From: Neobacillus sp. DY30
GTDB taxonomy: Bacteria > Bacillota > Bacilli > Bacillales > Cytobacillaceae
Assembly: GCF_030123065.1 (NCBI RefSeq)
Contig: NZ_CP126093.1
Coordinates: 4,470,001-4,534,000 of the forward strand
Direction: 5' to 3'
DNA length: 64,000 bases
How positions within the stretch are numbered: position 1 is the stretch's first letter; each line of letters starts with the position of its first letter. Shown here piece after piece: positions 16,315 to 26,301 of this stretch. The notes under the pieces were generated by a model. That model had not been told where the DNA came from. It did not search any database and saw only the letters and a program-made list of their open reading frames with translations. Both the position numbers and the translations under genes were made by a program.

Positions 16315-17199
16315 CTAGTAACACCAAGACTTAAAGAACTTCTTAGCAGCCTCTCTGCCTAATTCAAACAATTCCTGTTTCTTTTCATCTGTCAGATGAA
16401 ACTCTATTGATAAGGCCCCCTCAGAAGGTACAAAAATGATGTTTTGGGCATGTTTTCTAGATACATACCGCGAATCATGCGCATCCTTCATCGTTTCAAA
16501 CAGTGCTCCAAATAACTGAATGGCATTTTTGATTTTATGTTTTTCATGCTCGTATTCATCTGCGCTTAATTTAATTCCGATTACCGGCCTTACCTTTTGT
16601 ATATTTTCCCTGTCAAATAACCACATTGGGAAATTGCTTAATACTCCTCCATCAACAATCACATTTACTCCATCCATCGATTTTAATTTAACAGGCTCAA
16701 AAAAATAGGGAATACTGCAGCTCATTCTTACAGCTTTTGCGATTGAAAAGGATTCAGGAGGAATACCATATCTAACTAAATCATCCGGCAGGACCATCAG
16801 CCTGCCATTTGAGAGGTCGGACGCGATTATTCTTAAGTTCTGCGGCGGCAAATCCGAGAATGTTCTTACACCTTTTGCTGCTAATTTCTCTTCAAGCCAC
16901 TTTTCCAGCTCGTTCCCTTTATATAAACCCAACTTCCAATAAACAAAAAGCCATTTAGCCAGTGGAAAAGGAATAATCATTTTTCGAGCATCGAGAAACT
17001 TAGTTAAATCCAGGTCATCAAGAACTTGTTCAATCTCATGACTTCCATATCCTGCTGCAATTAAAGCGGCAACAATCGACCCAGCACTCGTTCCAGCAAC
17101 TCGCTCGAATTGAAAACCTCTTTTTTCAATTTCTTGAATTGCACCAATTAGGGCAAATCCTTTAATGCCTCCTCCAGAAAAAACACCGTCTATTTTCAT
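16315..17199 (-). CDS. yqhO: Patatin-like phospholipase YqhO
   Basis: The product has the patatin fold: oxyanion motif FSGGGIKG, nucleophile elbow GTSAGS with the catalytic Ser near residue 38, and catalytic Asp in VDGGVLSNFP. It is expected to be a cytoplasmic lipid acyl hydrolase. The ATG start is 8 nt after AGGAG; an upstream ATG at 17226 would add nine residues before the conserved domain. The product has 294 residues, typical for YqhO. Confidence 0.92.
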   Translation of the reverse strand: MKIDGVFSGGGIKGFALIGAIQEIEKRGFQFERVAGTSAGSIVAALIAAGYGSHEIEQVLDDLDLTKFLDARKMIIPFPLAKWLFVYWKLGLYKGNELEKWLEEKLAAKGVRTFSDLPPQNLRIIASDLSNGRLMVLPDDLVRYGIPPESFSIAKAVRMSCSIPYFFEPVKLKSMDGVNVIVDGGVLSNFPMWLFDRENIQKVRPVIGIKLSADEYEHEKHKIKNAIQLFGALFETMKDAHDSRYVSRKHAQNIIFVPSEGALSIEFHLTDEKKQELFELGREAAKKFFKSWCY

Positions 17200-17285
17200 G
17201 GCAGTCACTCCTAAAGGTGTACTCATTGTTACATCTTTAAGCGATTACTCATCAAAATAGTACGGTGTACGAGCAAAAAAATTTT

Positions 17286-18311
17286 TTATGTGAAATATTC
17301 GATGATTGCATTTGGAAAATATTCGTCAATGTACCTGCGAATCGTCGTTTCTAATTCATTCGCCTCTTCTGTTGGATAAACATATTTCCCAATTCCATAA
17401 CGGCCCCATTTATATTTACGTTTTTCCTCATCCATTTCAAGCTTGGTTTTTGGATATCTTTTTGCAATCACGTTTTTTGCAGGCTTTGTAAAGCGGTGTT
17501 GGATAAGTTCAAACGTCAAATCCGGTATTTCTAAGCCTGCCAGTTCCTCACTTAATCGTTCAAAAAGCTCACGATATCCTTCCTTCCAATCTTCATGTAA
17601 ATATATGGGTGCGACAATAAATCCTAAAGGATAGTTTGCCTTTGCGACCTTTCTAGCTGCTGATAATCGATCTTCGAAGGAAGATGTTCCTGGTTCAAAG
17701 TTTTTTATTACGTATCGTGAATTAACACTAAAACGGAACCTTGTTTTTCCATTGTGATTAGCATCTAAAAGATGATCTACATGATGGAACTTTGTTACAA
17801 ATCGTAGTCTCCCAAATTCGGACTGTCCAATGAACTCAATTGTCTTCTTTAGAGAGTGTGTTAAATGATCTAAACCAACAATGTCAGAGGTACATGCCGC
17901 TTCAAATCTTGTTATTTCTGGCTTTCGCTCATCCATGTACTTTTGAGCCTGCGCAAAAATATCCTCTAAGTTTACATAAGTGCGTATATAGGGTTTACTG
18001 CCAAGCGTGGTTTGTAAGTAACAATAGTGGCAATGCCCCATGCAGCCTGTAGCCAACGGAATAGCATATTCTGCTGAAGGTTTAGATGTATCAAATTTAA
18101 GTGTCTTTCTTAGTCCTACTACGAGGGTTGATTTTGCATTTCGGTATTTCTGATTTTCATTCTCTCCTGGTAAATCACGAATCTGGTTATGTGAGGTAGT
18201 TTCTCTGATTTCAAGGTTTAATTTTTCAAATTTGTCTTTCAGTTCTCTTCCAAGCGGGTATTCTAAGGCTCTCGGTTCAAAATACACTAATTGAGGCATA
18301 AAAGGTTCCAA
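17286..18311 (-). CDS. splB: Spore photoproduct lyase
   Basis: This radical SAM enzyme repairs the UV-induced spore photoproduct (5-thyminyl-5,6-dihydrothymine) during germination. The cluster motif CMGHCHYC (CxxxCxxC) is at about residues 89-96, and the H-donor Cys is in FEAACTSDIVG. The C-terminus PNAIIEYFT matches the family. The TTG start 8 nt after GAGG gives 341 residues, against 342 in B. subtilis, and aligns with its N-terminus. In B. subtilis splB lies elsewhere, so its position here is different. Confidence 0.97.
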   Translation of the reverse strand: MEPFMPQLVYFEPRALEYPLGRELKDKFEKLNLEIRETTSHNQIRDLPGENENQKYRNAKSTLVVGLRKTLKFDTSKPSAEYAIPLATGCMGHCHYCYLQTTLGSKPYIRTYVNLEDIFAQAQKYMDERKPEITRFEAACTSDIVGLDHLTHSLKKTIEFIGQSEFGRLRFVTKFHHVDHLLDANHNGKTRFRFSVNSRYVIKNFEPGTSSFEDRLSAARKVAKANYPLGFIVAPIYLHEDWKEGYRELFERLSEELAGLEIPDLTFELIQHRFTKPAKNVIAKRYPKTKLEMDEEKRKYKWGRYGIGKYVYPTEEANELETTIRRYIDEYFPNAIIEYFT

Positions 18312-18505
18312 ATTGATTCCTCTTTTCAATCTTTTTTTATAGTATGAGCAATTATATTATTAACATGGTTCATAATTTGTTTATATTTTGTCTACAAATT
18401 GTTCACCTTACTACTCTTTTTCTTCATATCATCAACACAATAATTTCCTATACTTAATCTATTAATTAGTTAATGTTGATTAACGGGTAAAGGCAGGGAA
18501 CTTTT

Positions 18506-20296
18506 ATGAGCATAAAAAGCGAAAGCATAAAGGTGTATGAGATGACTTGTACAACCTGTGAGAAGCGGGTTGAACGGACAGTAAAGAAATTAGAGGGTGT
18601 AGTAAATGTTAAAGCAAGCTTTAGTGGTCAATTTGCGGAGATTGAATATGATGATGAACTATGCAGTTTAAATATAGTAAAAGCAGCCATTCAAAGTGTT
18701 GGCTATAGCACAGAAAAGTCTAATGACTATAAGTTTATCGGCATTTTCATCGCGGCGGCAGCCGTCGTCCTGCTTGGAGTTAATTCTGGAACTTATGATA
18801 TGGAATCACAGCTTATTAATGCCTCATATGCGGTATTATTTGTTGCAGGTGTAATCACTTCTATTCATTGCGTTGGAATGTGCGGCGGGATTATGCTCTC
18901 ACAAAGTATTGGAAAAGAGAGCAAGAATAAATTTGAAGCGATAAAACCAGCACTTTTGTATAACGCTGGCAGAGTGGCTGCATATACCATTCTAGGCGGC
19001 GTGATTGGTGCAATTGGTTCTGTTTTTGCTCTATCCATTAACGCCAAAGCAGGACTACAGTTATTTGCCGGTATATTCATGATAATGATGGGGTTTAATA
19101 TGGCAGGGTTTAAGGCTTTTAGGAAATTCCACATTAAGCTGCCTAATGTTGCCTGTAGAGCAATGAGTAAACCGAGAGCCCCGTTTTTTGTCGGGCTTCT
19201 AAATGGGTTAATGCCATGTGGTCCATTACAAACGATGCAAATATTTGCTCTTGGAACTGGGAGTGCCGCAGCTGGTGCGTTATCAATGTTTATGTTTTCA
19301 ATCGGTACTGTCCCATTAATGCTGACATTTGGAGCTTTGTCAGGATTATTAAGTAAAGGGTATACAAAGAAAATCCTAAAATTCAGCGGTGTTTTAATTA
19401 TTATGCTTGGTCTTATTATGAGTAATAGAGGGCTTGCTCTCGCCGGTATGAATTTAAGCCCGATGGCTATTATGGCTAATATTGGTGCCTTTGGTGAGAC
19501 AAGCGCCTCATCAGACCCATCTAATGCGATTAAAGCAACCATTCAAGATGGTGTTCAGGTTTTGAATATGACTGCGAATGTATATGGCTATACTCCCAAA
19601 ACTCTTTATGTCCAAAAAGGGATGCCGCTTAAATGGGTTGTAGAAGGCGAAGAAATTACTGGCTGTAATAATACCATTGTAGTTCCTGATATGAATATTC
19701 AACAGAAGCTGCAAAGCGGCAATAATCTAATTGAATTCACACCTGGGGAAGAAGATTTAAACTTTAGCTGTTGGATGGGAATGAAACGTGGAGTAATTAA
19801 GGTGGTAGATGATCTTGAAGCAATTACAGCTTCAAGCAGTGACGGAGAGGGACTTGATTCAGCTGTAACTGCTCCAGCGGCGGTTCCTGTAAAGCCTAGT
19901 ATCTACGGAAATGATTTTAGTAAGGTAGCAACGGATCGTTTAGTTAAAAAGGCTGAAGTGACTGCAAACGGGCAGACAATTGCCATTAAAGGAACTGGAT
20001 ACGAGTTTGAGCCGCTTATAATAATAGTGAATAAAGAAATAAATACAAAAATGGCATTAGATTTAACTGCCTTTGATAATGCTGAAGGCTACTTTATGAT
20101 TTTGAATTCATCAACGAAGCAAATAGTAACAGATTTTACGGGAATTAAAGGAATAAATAATATTGAATTCTCAATTAGTGACAGCGGATCATTCGGTATT
20201 TTCTTAAATGAACAAGAATTACTTGGAATCATTGAAGTTGTTGAAGATATTAATACTGTGGATGTTGAAAAGGTTAGAGAGAAATTTATTCAGTAA
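18506..20296 (+). CDS. HMA / SafE-like membrane / cupredoxin fusion protein
   Basis: Four parts are visible in 596 residues. First comes a heavy-metal-associated domain with EMTCTTCEKR (about residues 5-70). Then a six-helix SafE/DsbD-type membrane domain with Cys pairs in SIHCVGMCGG and NGLMPCGPLQ (about 75-315). Then a cupredoxin-like domain (TANVYGYTPKTLYVQKG, with Cys in ITGCNN and FSCWMGM), and finally a second beta domain without such cysteines. This layout suggests copper handling at the membrane, such as delivery to or protection of exported copper sites. The exact transport direction cannot be read from the sequence. The ATG follows AAAGGCAGGG. Confidence 0.82.
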   Translation: MSIKSESIKVYEMTCTTCEKRVERTVKKLEGVVNVKASFSGQFAEIEYDDELCSLNIVKAAIQSVGYSTEKSNDYKFIGIFIAAAAVVLLGVNSGTYDMESQLINASYAVLFVAGVITSIHCVGMCGGIMLSQSIGKESKNKFEAIKPALLYNAGRVAAYTILGGVIGAIGSVFALSINAKAGLQLFAGIFMIMMGFNMAGFKAFRKFHIKLPNVACRAMSKPRAPFFVGLLNGLMPCGPLQTMQIFALGTGSAAAGALSMFMFSIGTVPLMLTFGALSGLLSKGYTKKILKFSGVLIIMLGLIMSNRGLALAGMNLSPMAIMANIGAFGETSASSDPSNAIKATIQDGVQVLNMTANVYGYTPKTLYVQKGMPLKWVVEGEEITGCNNTIVVPDMNIQQKLQSGNNLIEFTPGEEDLNFSCWMGMKRGVIKVVDDLEAITASSSDGEGLDSAVTAPAAVPVKPSIYGNDFSKVATDRLVKKAEVTANGQTIAIKGTGYEFEPLIIIVNKEINTKMALDLTAFDNAEGYFMILNSSTKQIVTDFTGIKGINNIEFSISDSGSFGIFLNEQELLGIIEVVEDINTVDVEKVREKFIQ

Positions 20297-20300
20297 AAAA

Positions 20301-20338
20301 AGAGCTTTGGAAATCAATTGATTCCCAAAGCTTTTTTT
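20301..20338. terminator. Two-way terminator
   Basis: AGCTTTGG and CCAAAGCT pair, with an inner AATC/GATT extension, flanked by A7 and T7. It separates the fusion gene from the converging sensor kinase gene. Confidence 0.9.
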
Positions 20339-20346
20339 ATCATCTT

Positions 20347-21717
20347 TTAATTTGTTGTATTAAAATAGACTTTTACTTTCGTTCCTATACCTTCCATACT
20401 TTCAACCTCAATCATTGCATTATGGAGCTCTAGTATATTTTTAACGATTGTTAAACCGATGCCATTCCCTTCTATTTGATTCCTGCTTTTATCACCTCTA
20501 TAAAGCCTTTCAAAAATAAACGGTAAATCCTCTTCCTTAATCCCGATGCCGGTATCTATCACTTCAACAACGATGTGATGCTTATCCTTGTATAGTTTAA
20601 TACCAACCTTTCCATTAGTATCAGTAAATTTAATAGCATTTGATAATAAATTTATCAATACTTGCTTTATCTTATCTTTATCACCAATAATTTTATATTG
20701 TTCATCAGCAGCGATTTCATATTCAAAAGTAATATTCTTATAGTCAGCAGCCTTAAAATAATCATTACTTAAATCAGTAAGTAATCTATCAAGGTGAATC
20801 GTTTCATAAATTAGTTTGACGCTTTCTAATTCAAACTCTTTTAAAAGGTTTAAGTCATTTATTAATTTACCAAAGCGGATAACTTCCTCGTTTAAATAAT
20901 GTAAACCCTCCTTTGAAACTGGTACTACTTCATCCATCATAGCCTCAAGATTATTCTGCAGTACATTTAAAGGCGTTCTAATTTCATGTGTAATATCGGA
21001 AACCAGCGTTTTTCTGAGTGTGTCCTGATACTTTAACTTACCTGCAAGGATGTTCACACTCTTTCTTAAATCCTCTAACTCTTTAATATTACTTTTAACA
21101 TTAGATACTGTATCGAAGTTGCCTTGAGATAAGCTTACAGACATTTTTGCTACTTCCCGAATCGGTGTTGAGAATTGTCTTGAAAAATAAAGACTCAAGC
21201 TTACAATGACCATCAGAGTGAGAAATCCGCTAATAATAATACTTTTGTTAATTGATGACTTAAAAGTTAAGTCTTCTTCGGATAAAAGCACAGACGAATA
21301 TTGTCCAATATCAACAAACCCAACTATCGTACCATCCACTCGAATTTCAAATGTTTTGGTAGTATAAACACCACTATCGTGTCCTGACATTTCTCCAATA
21401 TGAATTTGGGTTATTAAGTCAGCAGGATCCATTCCCCAGACCGCTTGATTGCTGCTATCTAAAAGGGTCAGACAATAATTCCCCATATTAGCCTCGTGCA
21501 TTAATTCTACTCCTGTATCTGCGGACCATTTCCCTTCCCTTTTATAGGCTTCCTCAAAATAAGAAACAATTCTTTCATATCTTTTGTTTTGAATATCAAT
21601 CATGTATTCGTTAAATTTATTAGAAACTGTCAAGTTGACAAAAACGGTAACTAACAGGATAGCTGCCACTGCTGATAGCACCAATAACAAACTCAATCTT
21701 CTATTGATGGTTTGCAC
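20347..21717 (-). CDS. Sensor histidine kinase
   Basis: The 456-residue product has two membrane helices (about residues 9-29 and 163-183) around an external sensing domain, a HAMP linker, the phosphoacceptor motif DITHEIRTPLNVL, an N-box with LLSNAIKF and G-boxes DTGIGIKEED and GNGIGLTIVKN. It would phosphorylate the regulator encoded just upstream. The GTG start directly follows the regulator's stop codon. The signal is unknown; the copper genes alongside suggest a metal or envelope stress input, which is inference. Confidence 0.92.
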   Translation of the reverse strand: MQTINRRLSLLLVLSAVAAILLVTVFVNLTVSNKFNEYMIDIQNKRYERIVSYFEEAYKREGKWSADTGVELMHEANMGNYCLTLLDSSNQAVWGMDPADLITQIHIGEMSGHDSGVYTTKTFEIRVDGTIVGFVDIGQYSSVLLSEEDLTFKSSINKSIIISGFLTLMVIVSLSLYFSRQFSTPIREVAKMSVSLSQGNFDTVSNVKSNIKELEDLRKSVNILAGKLKYQDTLRKTLVSDITHEIRTPLNVLQNNLEAMMDEVVPVSKEGLHYLNEEVIRFGKLINDLNLLKEFELESVKLIYETIHLDRLLTDLSNDYFKAADYKNITFEYEIAADEQYKIIGDKDKIKQVLINLLSNAIKFTDTNGKVGIKLYKDKHHIVVEVIDTGIGIKEEDLPFIFERLYRGDKSRNQIEGNGIGLTIVKNILELHNAMIEVESMEGIGTKVKVYFNTTN

Positions 21718-22404
21718 TTACCTCTCACCGCCAAATTTATAGCCAGCTTTCATTACCGTAACAATATATTTAGGGTTCCTTGTGTCTTTTTCTATCTTTT
21801 TACGAATATTTTTTATATGAACATCAATCGTCCGATCATAGCCGCAAAAATCAACACCAAAAACTTTGTCAATCAATTGCTCTCTAGATAATACATTTCC
21901 TTTAGCGGTAACGAGGGCACAAATAAGATCAAACTCATTAGGTGTAAACGGAATCTCTTGTGACAATATTCTAACAGACCTTTTATCACAATCTATCACC
22001 AAATAGCCATCATCAAAAATCACGTTTGAAGATGGAAACTTTGAGCCAATTCTCCTGAATAAAGCATTGACTCTAGCGGTAAGCTCTCTAGGGCTGAAAG
22101 GCTTTACCAAGTATTCATCTGCACCAATATTTAATCCATCAATTTTGTCATTTAAGGAGCCTTTGGCTGTAAGCATAAAGATATGGACATCGGATGTTTG
22201 ACGAATTATTTTACAAACCTCTTCACCGCTAATATCAGGAAGCATTAAATCTAGTATAATTAAGTTAATATCTTCGGTTTTAAATACATCTAGCCCTTTT
22301 AATCCGCTTGTAACACTAGCGACTCTATATCCTTCATTTTCTAAATAGCCTTTAACAACAGTTGATACACTTTGCTCGTCTTCAATTAGTAATATTTGAT
22401 TCAT
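21718..22404 (-). CDS. OmpR-family response regulator
   Basis: The receiver domain (about residues 1-118) has the acidic pocket IEDE, the phospho-Asp in LIILDLMLPD and the Lys in VKPF. A winged-helix DNA-binding domain follows (about 130-228), with the recognition region GYDRTIDVHIKNIRKKIE. It is the first gene of a two-gene unit with the sensor kinase. Targets are unknown; the adjacent copA unit is a plausible one. Confidence 0.93.
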   Translation of the reverse strand: MNQILLIEDEQSVSTVVKGYLENEGYRVASVTSGLKGLDVFKTEDINLIILDLMLPDISGEEVCKIIRQTSDVHIFMLTAKGSLNDKIDGLNIGADEYLVKPFSPRELTARVNALFRRIGSKFPSSNVIFDDGYLVIDCDKRSVRILSQEIPFTPNEFDLICALVTAKGNVLSREQLIDKVFGVDFCGYDRTIDVHIKNIRKKIEKDTRNPKYIVTVMKAGYKFGGER

Positions 22405-22478
22405 GCTATTTCACCCAACTTATCAAAATGGATTCCTTATAAAATAAGTATAAGAGTTAAAGATAGTGAAAAATGTGA

Positions 22479-22508
22479 AAAAGGCTGACAATTATGTGTC
22501 AGCCTTTT
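22479..22508 (-). terminator. Terminator of copA
   Basis: AAAAGGCTGACA pairs with TGTCAGCCTTTT around a 6-nt loop, and A/T-rich flanks lie on both sides. Confidence 0.88.
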
Positions 22509-22530
22509 AGTATTATTATGAATTTCCCAT

Positions 22531-24945
22531 CTATAGTTTTACTTTTTGCAAACGTAAAGCATTAAGAACAACGGATACAGAACTAAATGCCATTGCTGCA
22601 CCTGCCAGCCATGGGGCTAAGAAGCCTAACGCAGCAAATGGTATGCCAAGTGAATTATAGGCAAGTGCCCAGAATAGATTTTGCTTAATATTCGTGATAG
22701 TCTTCTTACTCATAAAGATTGCGTCTGCAATGCTATTTAAATCCCCGCGAATAAGTGTGATATCAGCAGCCTCCATCGCTACATCTGTCCCAGTTCCAAT
22801 AGCCATCCCAATATCAGCAACTGCCAGGGCCGGGGCATCGTTTATCCCATCCCCAACCATCGCGACTTTCTTTCCTTGTGCCTGTAATTTTTTAATTTCA
22901 TCTGCCTTGCCCTCTGGAAGAACCTCTGCAATCACATGATCAATTCCAGCTTGTTTTGCGATTGCAAGTGCAGTCTGCTGGTTATCACCAGTTATCATAA
23001 TGACATCAAGTCCCTTAGTTTTAAGGCGGTTAATCGCACTCTTCGAGGTTTCTTTAATGGTATCAGCCACAGCAACAGTACCTGCGTATTGACCGTTGAT
23101 AGCGGCAAGCATAGCTGTCTTTCCTGCCTTTTCTAATTCATCCATTTTTTCAAAAGCGGCGGAGGCATCCACATTAAACTTATTCATTAGTTTTCTTGTA
23201 CCAACTAATAATTCTTTATCATCAACCATTGCTTTAATGCCAAAGCCAGGAATTGCTTCAAATTCAGAAATATCTTTAAAGGTAATTCCTTTATCTTTTA
23301 TCCCTTGGACAATTGCTTGTGCTAACGGATGCTCCGATTGCTTTTCAGCGGATCCAATCAATGCTAAGAATTCTTCCTCGTTAAACATTTTGTCTGTAAT
23401 TACATCCGTTAACACAGGTGTACCATTTGTTACTGTCCCGGTTTTATCCAATACAACGGTTGTGATTCGGTGGGTCATTTCCAAATGTTCTCCACCTTTA
23501 AAGAGAATTCCAAATTCTGCAGCTCTTCCCGATCCTGCCATTATGGATGTTGGTGTTGCTAATCCTAATGCACATGGGCAGGCAATAACAAGTACAGCGA
23601 TCATTTTTTCTAATGCCTCTCCAAAGTCACCAGGAGTAATCCACACAAACCAGATAATAAACGTTAAAACGGCGATTCCAACTACGATTGGTACAAATAA
23701 TCCAGATATTTGATCTGCAAGTCTTTGGATTGGTGCCTTTGAACCTTGTGCATCTTCAACCACTTTAATAATTTGCGCTAGTGCTGTGTCTCTGCCGACC
23801 TTTTTTGCCTCAACTTTTAAAAATCCATTTTTGTTAAGAGTGGCTCCAATGACACCGTCGCCAATCGACTTATCAACAGGAACACTTTCTCCGGTAAGCA
23901 TGGATTCATCAATGGCTGAATTCCCCTCAATGATGATTCCGTCTACAGGTATTTTTTCACCTGGCTTGATGAGGAGAATATCTCCAACAGCAACTTCTTC
24001 TAGTGGGATTTCTAGTTCTTGCCCGCCTCTTTCAACAGTGGCAGTTTTGGCTTGAAGACCCATTAATTTTTTGATGGCTTCTGATGAACGACCTTTTGCT
24101 TTCGCTTCGAAGAGCTTACCTAAGATAATTAAGGTAATTAATACGGAACTTGTTTCATAATAAAGCTCCATACCATGTGCGTCTTCCGTAAGAGACATGA
24201 TTGATAAATACAAACTGTAAAAATAGGCTGCGGACGTACCCAAAGCAACTAGTACATCCATATTTGCACTCTTGTTTCTGAGCGCCTTATAGGCTCCGAT
24301 GTAAAACTGGGCACCAATAATAAACTGAACAGGAGTAGCTAATGCAAGCTGTACCCATGGATTCATAAACGCTTCAGGAACCCAAAAAAAGGATGTAAAT
24401 GAAAAATGTCCTACCATGGCCCATAACAAGGGAAGGGACAGTATGGCAGCAAAAATAAATTTGCCACTTTGCTTTTTAATTTCTTGTTGGCGATGATCGG
24501 TTGATTCCTTTACATCTTCTTTTATATGAGCTCCATAACCAAGCTTTTCAACTTTTTTGATTATGTCACTCGGTGTTAACACAGAACCATTGTATTCAAC
24601 GGTCGCTTTCTCAAGTGCAAGATTTACATTTGCCTTTACGACACCATCCAACTTATTTAATCCTTTTTCTATTCTTGTTGAACATGCTGCACAGGTCATT
24701 CCAGTAATATCGAATTCTGCTTTTTCGGTAACCACATCATAACCCAGGTCTCTTATCTTTTTTTCAATATCTTCTACGTTAAGTTTTTGTGGATCGTATT
24801 TAATAGCGGATTTTTCCAACGCTAGATTTACGGTTGCGTTTTCTATACCTTCTAATTTATTTAATCCCTTTTCAATCCTTAAGGCACAAGCTGCACAGGT
24901 CATGCCAGAAATTTGTAAATTGGTTTCTTTTAAAGCTTGAGACAT
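22531..24945 (-). CDS. copA: Copper-exporting P-type ATPase
   Basis: This P1B-type ATPase pumps Cu(I) out of the cell. Two N-terminal metal-binding domains carry [11 protein letters not shown] and [11 protein letters not shown]. The membrane motif is [10 protein letters not shown], the phosphorylation site DKTGTVTNG, and the hinge [10 protein letters not shown]; the last helices carry YNSLG and MAFSSVSVV, typical of copper pumps. The ATG at 24945 is 7 nt after GGGGTGG. A CsoR-type operator lies directly upstream. Length (804 residues) is normal for a Bacillus CopA. Confidence 0.97.
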   Translation of the reverse strand: MSQALKETNLQISGMTCAACALRIEKGLNKLEGIENATVNLALEKSAIKYDPQKLNVEDIEKKIRDLGYDVVTEKAEFDITGMTCAACSTRIEKGLNKLDGVVKANVNLALEKATVEYNGSVLTPSDIIKKVEKLGYGAHIKEDVKESTDHRQQEIKKQSGKFIFAAILSLPLLWAMVGHFSFTSFFWVPEAFMNPWVQLALATPVQFIIGAQFYIGAYKALRNKSANMDVLVALGTSAAYFYSLYLSIMSLTEDAHGMELYYETSSVLITLIILGKLFEAKAKGRSSEAIKKLMGLQAKTATVERGGQELEIPLEEVAVGDILLIKPGEKIPVDGIIIEGNSAIDESMLTGESVPVDKSIGDGVIGATLNKNGFLKVEAKKVGRDTALAQIIKVVEDAQGSKAPIQRLADQISGLFVPIVVGIAVLTFIIWFVWITPGDFGEALEKMIAVLVIACPCALGLATPTSIMAGSGRAAEFGILFKGGEHLEMTHRITTVVLDKTGTVTNGTPVLTDVITDKMFNEEEFLALIGSAEKQSEHPLAQAIVQGIKDKGITFKDISEFEAIPGFGIKAMVDDKELLVGTRKLMNKFNVDASAAFEKMDELEKAGKTAMLAAINGQYAGTVAVADTIKETSKSAINRLKTKGLDVIMITGDNQQTALAIAKQAGIDHVIAEVLPEGKADEIKKLQAQGKKVAMVGDGINDAPALAVADIGMAIGTGTDVAMEAADITLIRGDLNSIADAIFMSKKTITNIKQNLFWALAYNSLGIPFAALGFLAPWLAGAAMAFSSVSVVLNALRLQKVKL

Positions 24946-24960
24946 AAAAGCCACCCCTTT

Positions 24961-24977
24961 ATACCCTGTATGGGTAT
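24961..24977. promoter_or_regulatory. CsoR-type copper operator before copA
   Basis: ATACCCTGTATGGGTAT is an almost perfect palindrome of the type bound by CsoR. It lies 15 nt upstream of the copA start, overlapping its promoter region. Confidence 0.75.
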
Positions 24978-24994
24978 AATTAATTTGAAAAAGA

Positions 24995-25016
24995 ACGTGC
25001 TATTCAGTTAGCACGT
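24995..25016 (-). terminator. Terminator between copZ and copA
   Basis: ACGTGCTA pairs with TAGCACGT across a 6-nt loop and is followed on the minus strand by TCTTTTTC. copZ and copA therefore probably have separate promoters or partial readthrough. Confidence 0.7.
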
Positions 25017-25029
25017 GTTTTCTTCTTTA

Positions 25030-25236
25030 TTACTCTACGTCGTAACCTTGATCATCAATGGTTTCTTTGATTTTATCAAGTGTTACCTCTTGATTGTTAT
25101 ATTCTACATCCACAGTTTTAGCTTTTAAATTAACTTTCACAGAGCTGACTCCGTTAAGTTCACCGACACTGCCTTCAACTGCTTTGACACAATGATCGCA
25201 AGACATTCCTTGTACGTTTAAAGTTACTTTTTCCAT
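25030..25236 (-). CDS. copZ: Copper chaperone CopZ
   Basis: A 68-residue ferredoxin-fold protein with the Cu(I) site MSCDHC near residues 12-17 and the family end IDDQGYDVE. It delivers copper to CopA and to the CsoR repressor. The ATG lies after GAAAGGATG. It is followed by a terminator and then copA on the same strand. Confidence 0.96.
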   Translation of the reverse strand: MEKVTLNVQGMSCDHCVKAVEGSVGELNGVSSVKVNLKAKTVDVEYNNQEVTLDKIKETIDDQGYDVE

Positions 25237-25311
25237 TATATATACATCCTTTCGTTATAAGTAATTTTGTTTACCTAGATATTCAGGTAAGGTTCTTAAT
25301 TATATTTAACC

Positions 25312-25328
25312 ATACCCCCCTACCCTAT
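25312..25328. promoter_or_regulatory. Possible CsoR operator before copZ
   Basis: On the minus strand this reads ATAGGGTAGGGGGGTAT. The right half (GGGGGTAT) matches the B. subtilis copZA operator as I recall it; the left half is ATAGGG instead of ATACCC, so the palindrome is incomplete. Confidence 0.45.
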
Positions 25329-25413
25329 GTAAAGTGATTTTTATATTTTTATCTTATTATTTTTCAACTTTCACATTTTGTTCATATAGCCATATTTTTA
25401 TCCAAGAAAGCTG

Positions 25414-26148
25414 CTACAAAGACCAATAGGTAAAGGTGTCAAATATCCCTAATAAAATAATAAATATCCCTGAAACCCTTTGTATGGCGGCACCGAAATT
25501 TCTTCCCTTTTTCATTAATAGCCCGCCTCCACCGAGGTACCAAATAATGAAAATAAATAAAATTAACGGGAGCGCAGTACCAAAAGCAAATATGGATGGA
25601 AGGATAAAACCATAAGAGCTGGACAATACAACCGGCATTAAGGTAACAAAAAACAGAATAAACATCGTTGGGCAAAAAGCAAGTGAAAAACTGAAACCAA
25701 GCATAAAGGAACCAAAGGGGGTTTCGCTGTTGTAATCTTTAGCTCCTTTAAATAAATTGATTGTTCCTTGTAGTTTTATGAATCCTAACATGTACAAACC
25801 TACAATAATTAGCAGCGGTCCCATAATTTTACGGTTCCATGGGAAATACGATATTAGACTATCTTGAATTTCTCTTCCTACTAGCCATACCAGCCCGCCT
25901 AATAATGTGAAGGCAGCTATCTTCCCTAAAGTGAAGAAGATAATATCCTTCCAAACAATTTTTTGTTGAAAAGATCGGTTACCATATAGTGTCAAGGCAC
26001 TGATGTTTCCAGTAAGCTGACATGGTGCCAAAGCTCCCACTATTCCTAGAAGTAAGGCAAATAAGATTGGCCAAGATTCCAGATTATTGGCGATGATAAA
26101 AAACGGTTTGCTTACAAATGAACTGAATTGACTCATAAGATTGTACAT
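25414..26148 (-). CDS. CcdA/SafE-type membrane protein
   Basis: The 244-residue product has six predicted membrane helices and paired cysteines in GALAPCQLTGN (first half) and LAFCPTMFILFF (second half), the layout of CcdA/DsbD and SafE transporters. Such proteins pass reducing equivalents or metals across the membrane. Position between copZ and a His-rich secreted protein points to copper or thiol handling on the outer face. The ATG follows AGGTGAATCC. Confidence 0.78.
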   Translation of the reverse strand: MYNLMSQFSSFVSKPFFIIANNLESWPILFALLLGIVGALAPCQLTGNISALTLYGNRSFQQKIVWKDIIFFTLGKIAAFTLLGGLVWLVGREIQDSLISYFPWNRKIMGPLLIIVGLYMLGFIKLQGTINLFKGAKDYNSETPFGSFMLGFSFSLAFCPTMFILFFVTLMPVVLSSSYGFILPSIFAFGTALPLILFIFIIWYLGGGGLLMKKGRNFGAAIQRVSGIFIILLGIFDTFTYWSL

Positions 26149-26301
26149 GGATTCACCTAATTTTTCCTTTAATGATAAAAAGGACTTTTCCTAAGTTAAT
26201 ACTATAACAATAGTAGTCAGATATTATGAAGAACATATGAAGAGTTTTTGACAATTCTGAGGCGGTTTTTACCATATGAAAGTACCGGTGCTTTCAATGG
26301 T

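Noticed and set aside
23096-23713. Long plus-strand frame of 205 codons inside copA
   Set aside because: It mirrors the copA coding strand, has no ribosome site and a composition unlike a real protein. The same holds for 18865-19542 and 1085-1504.
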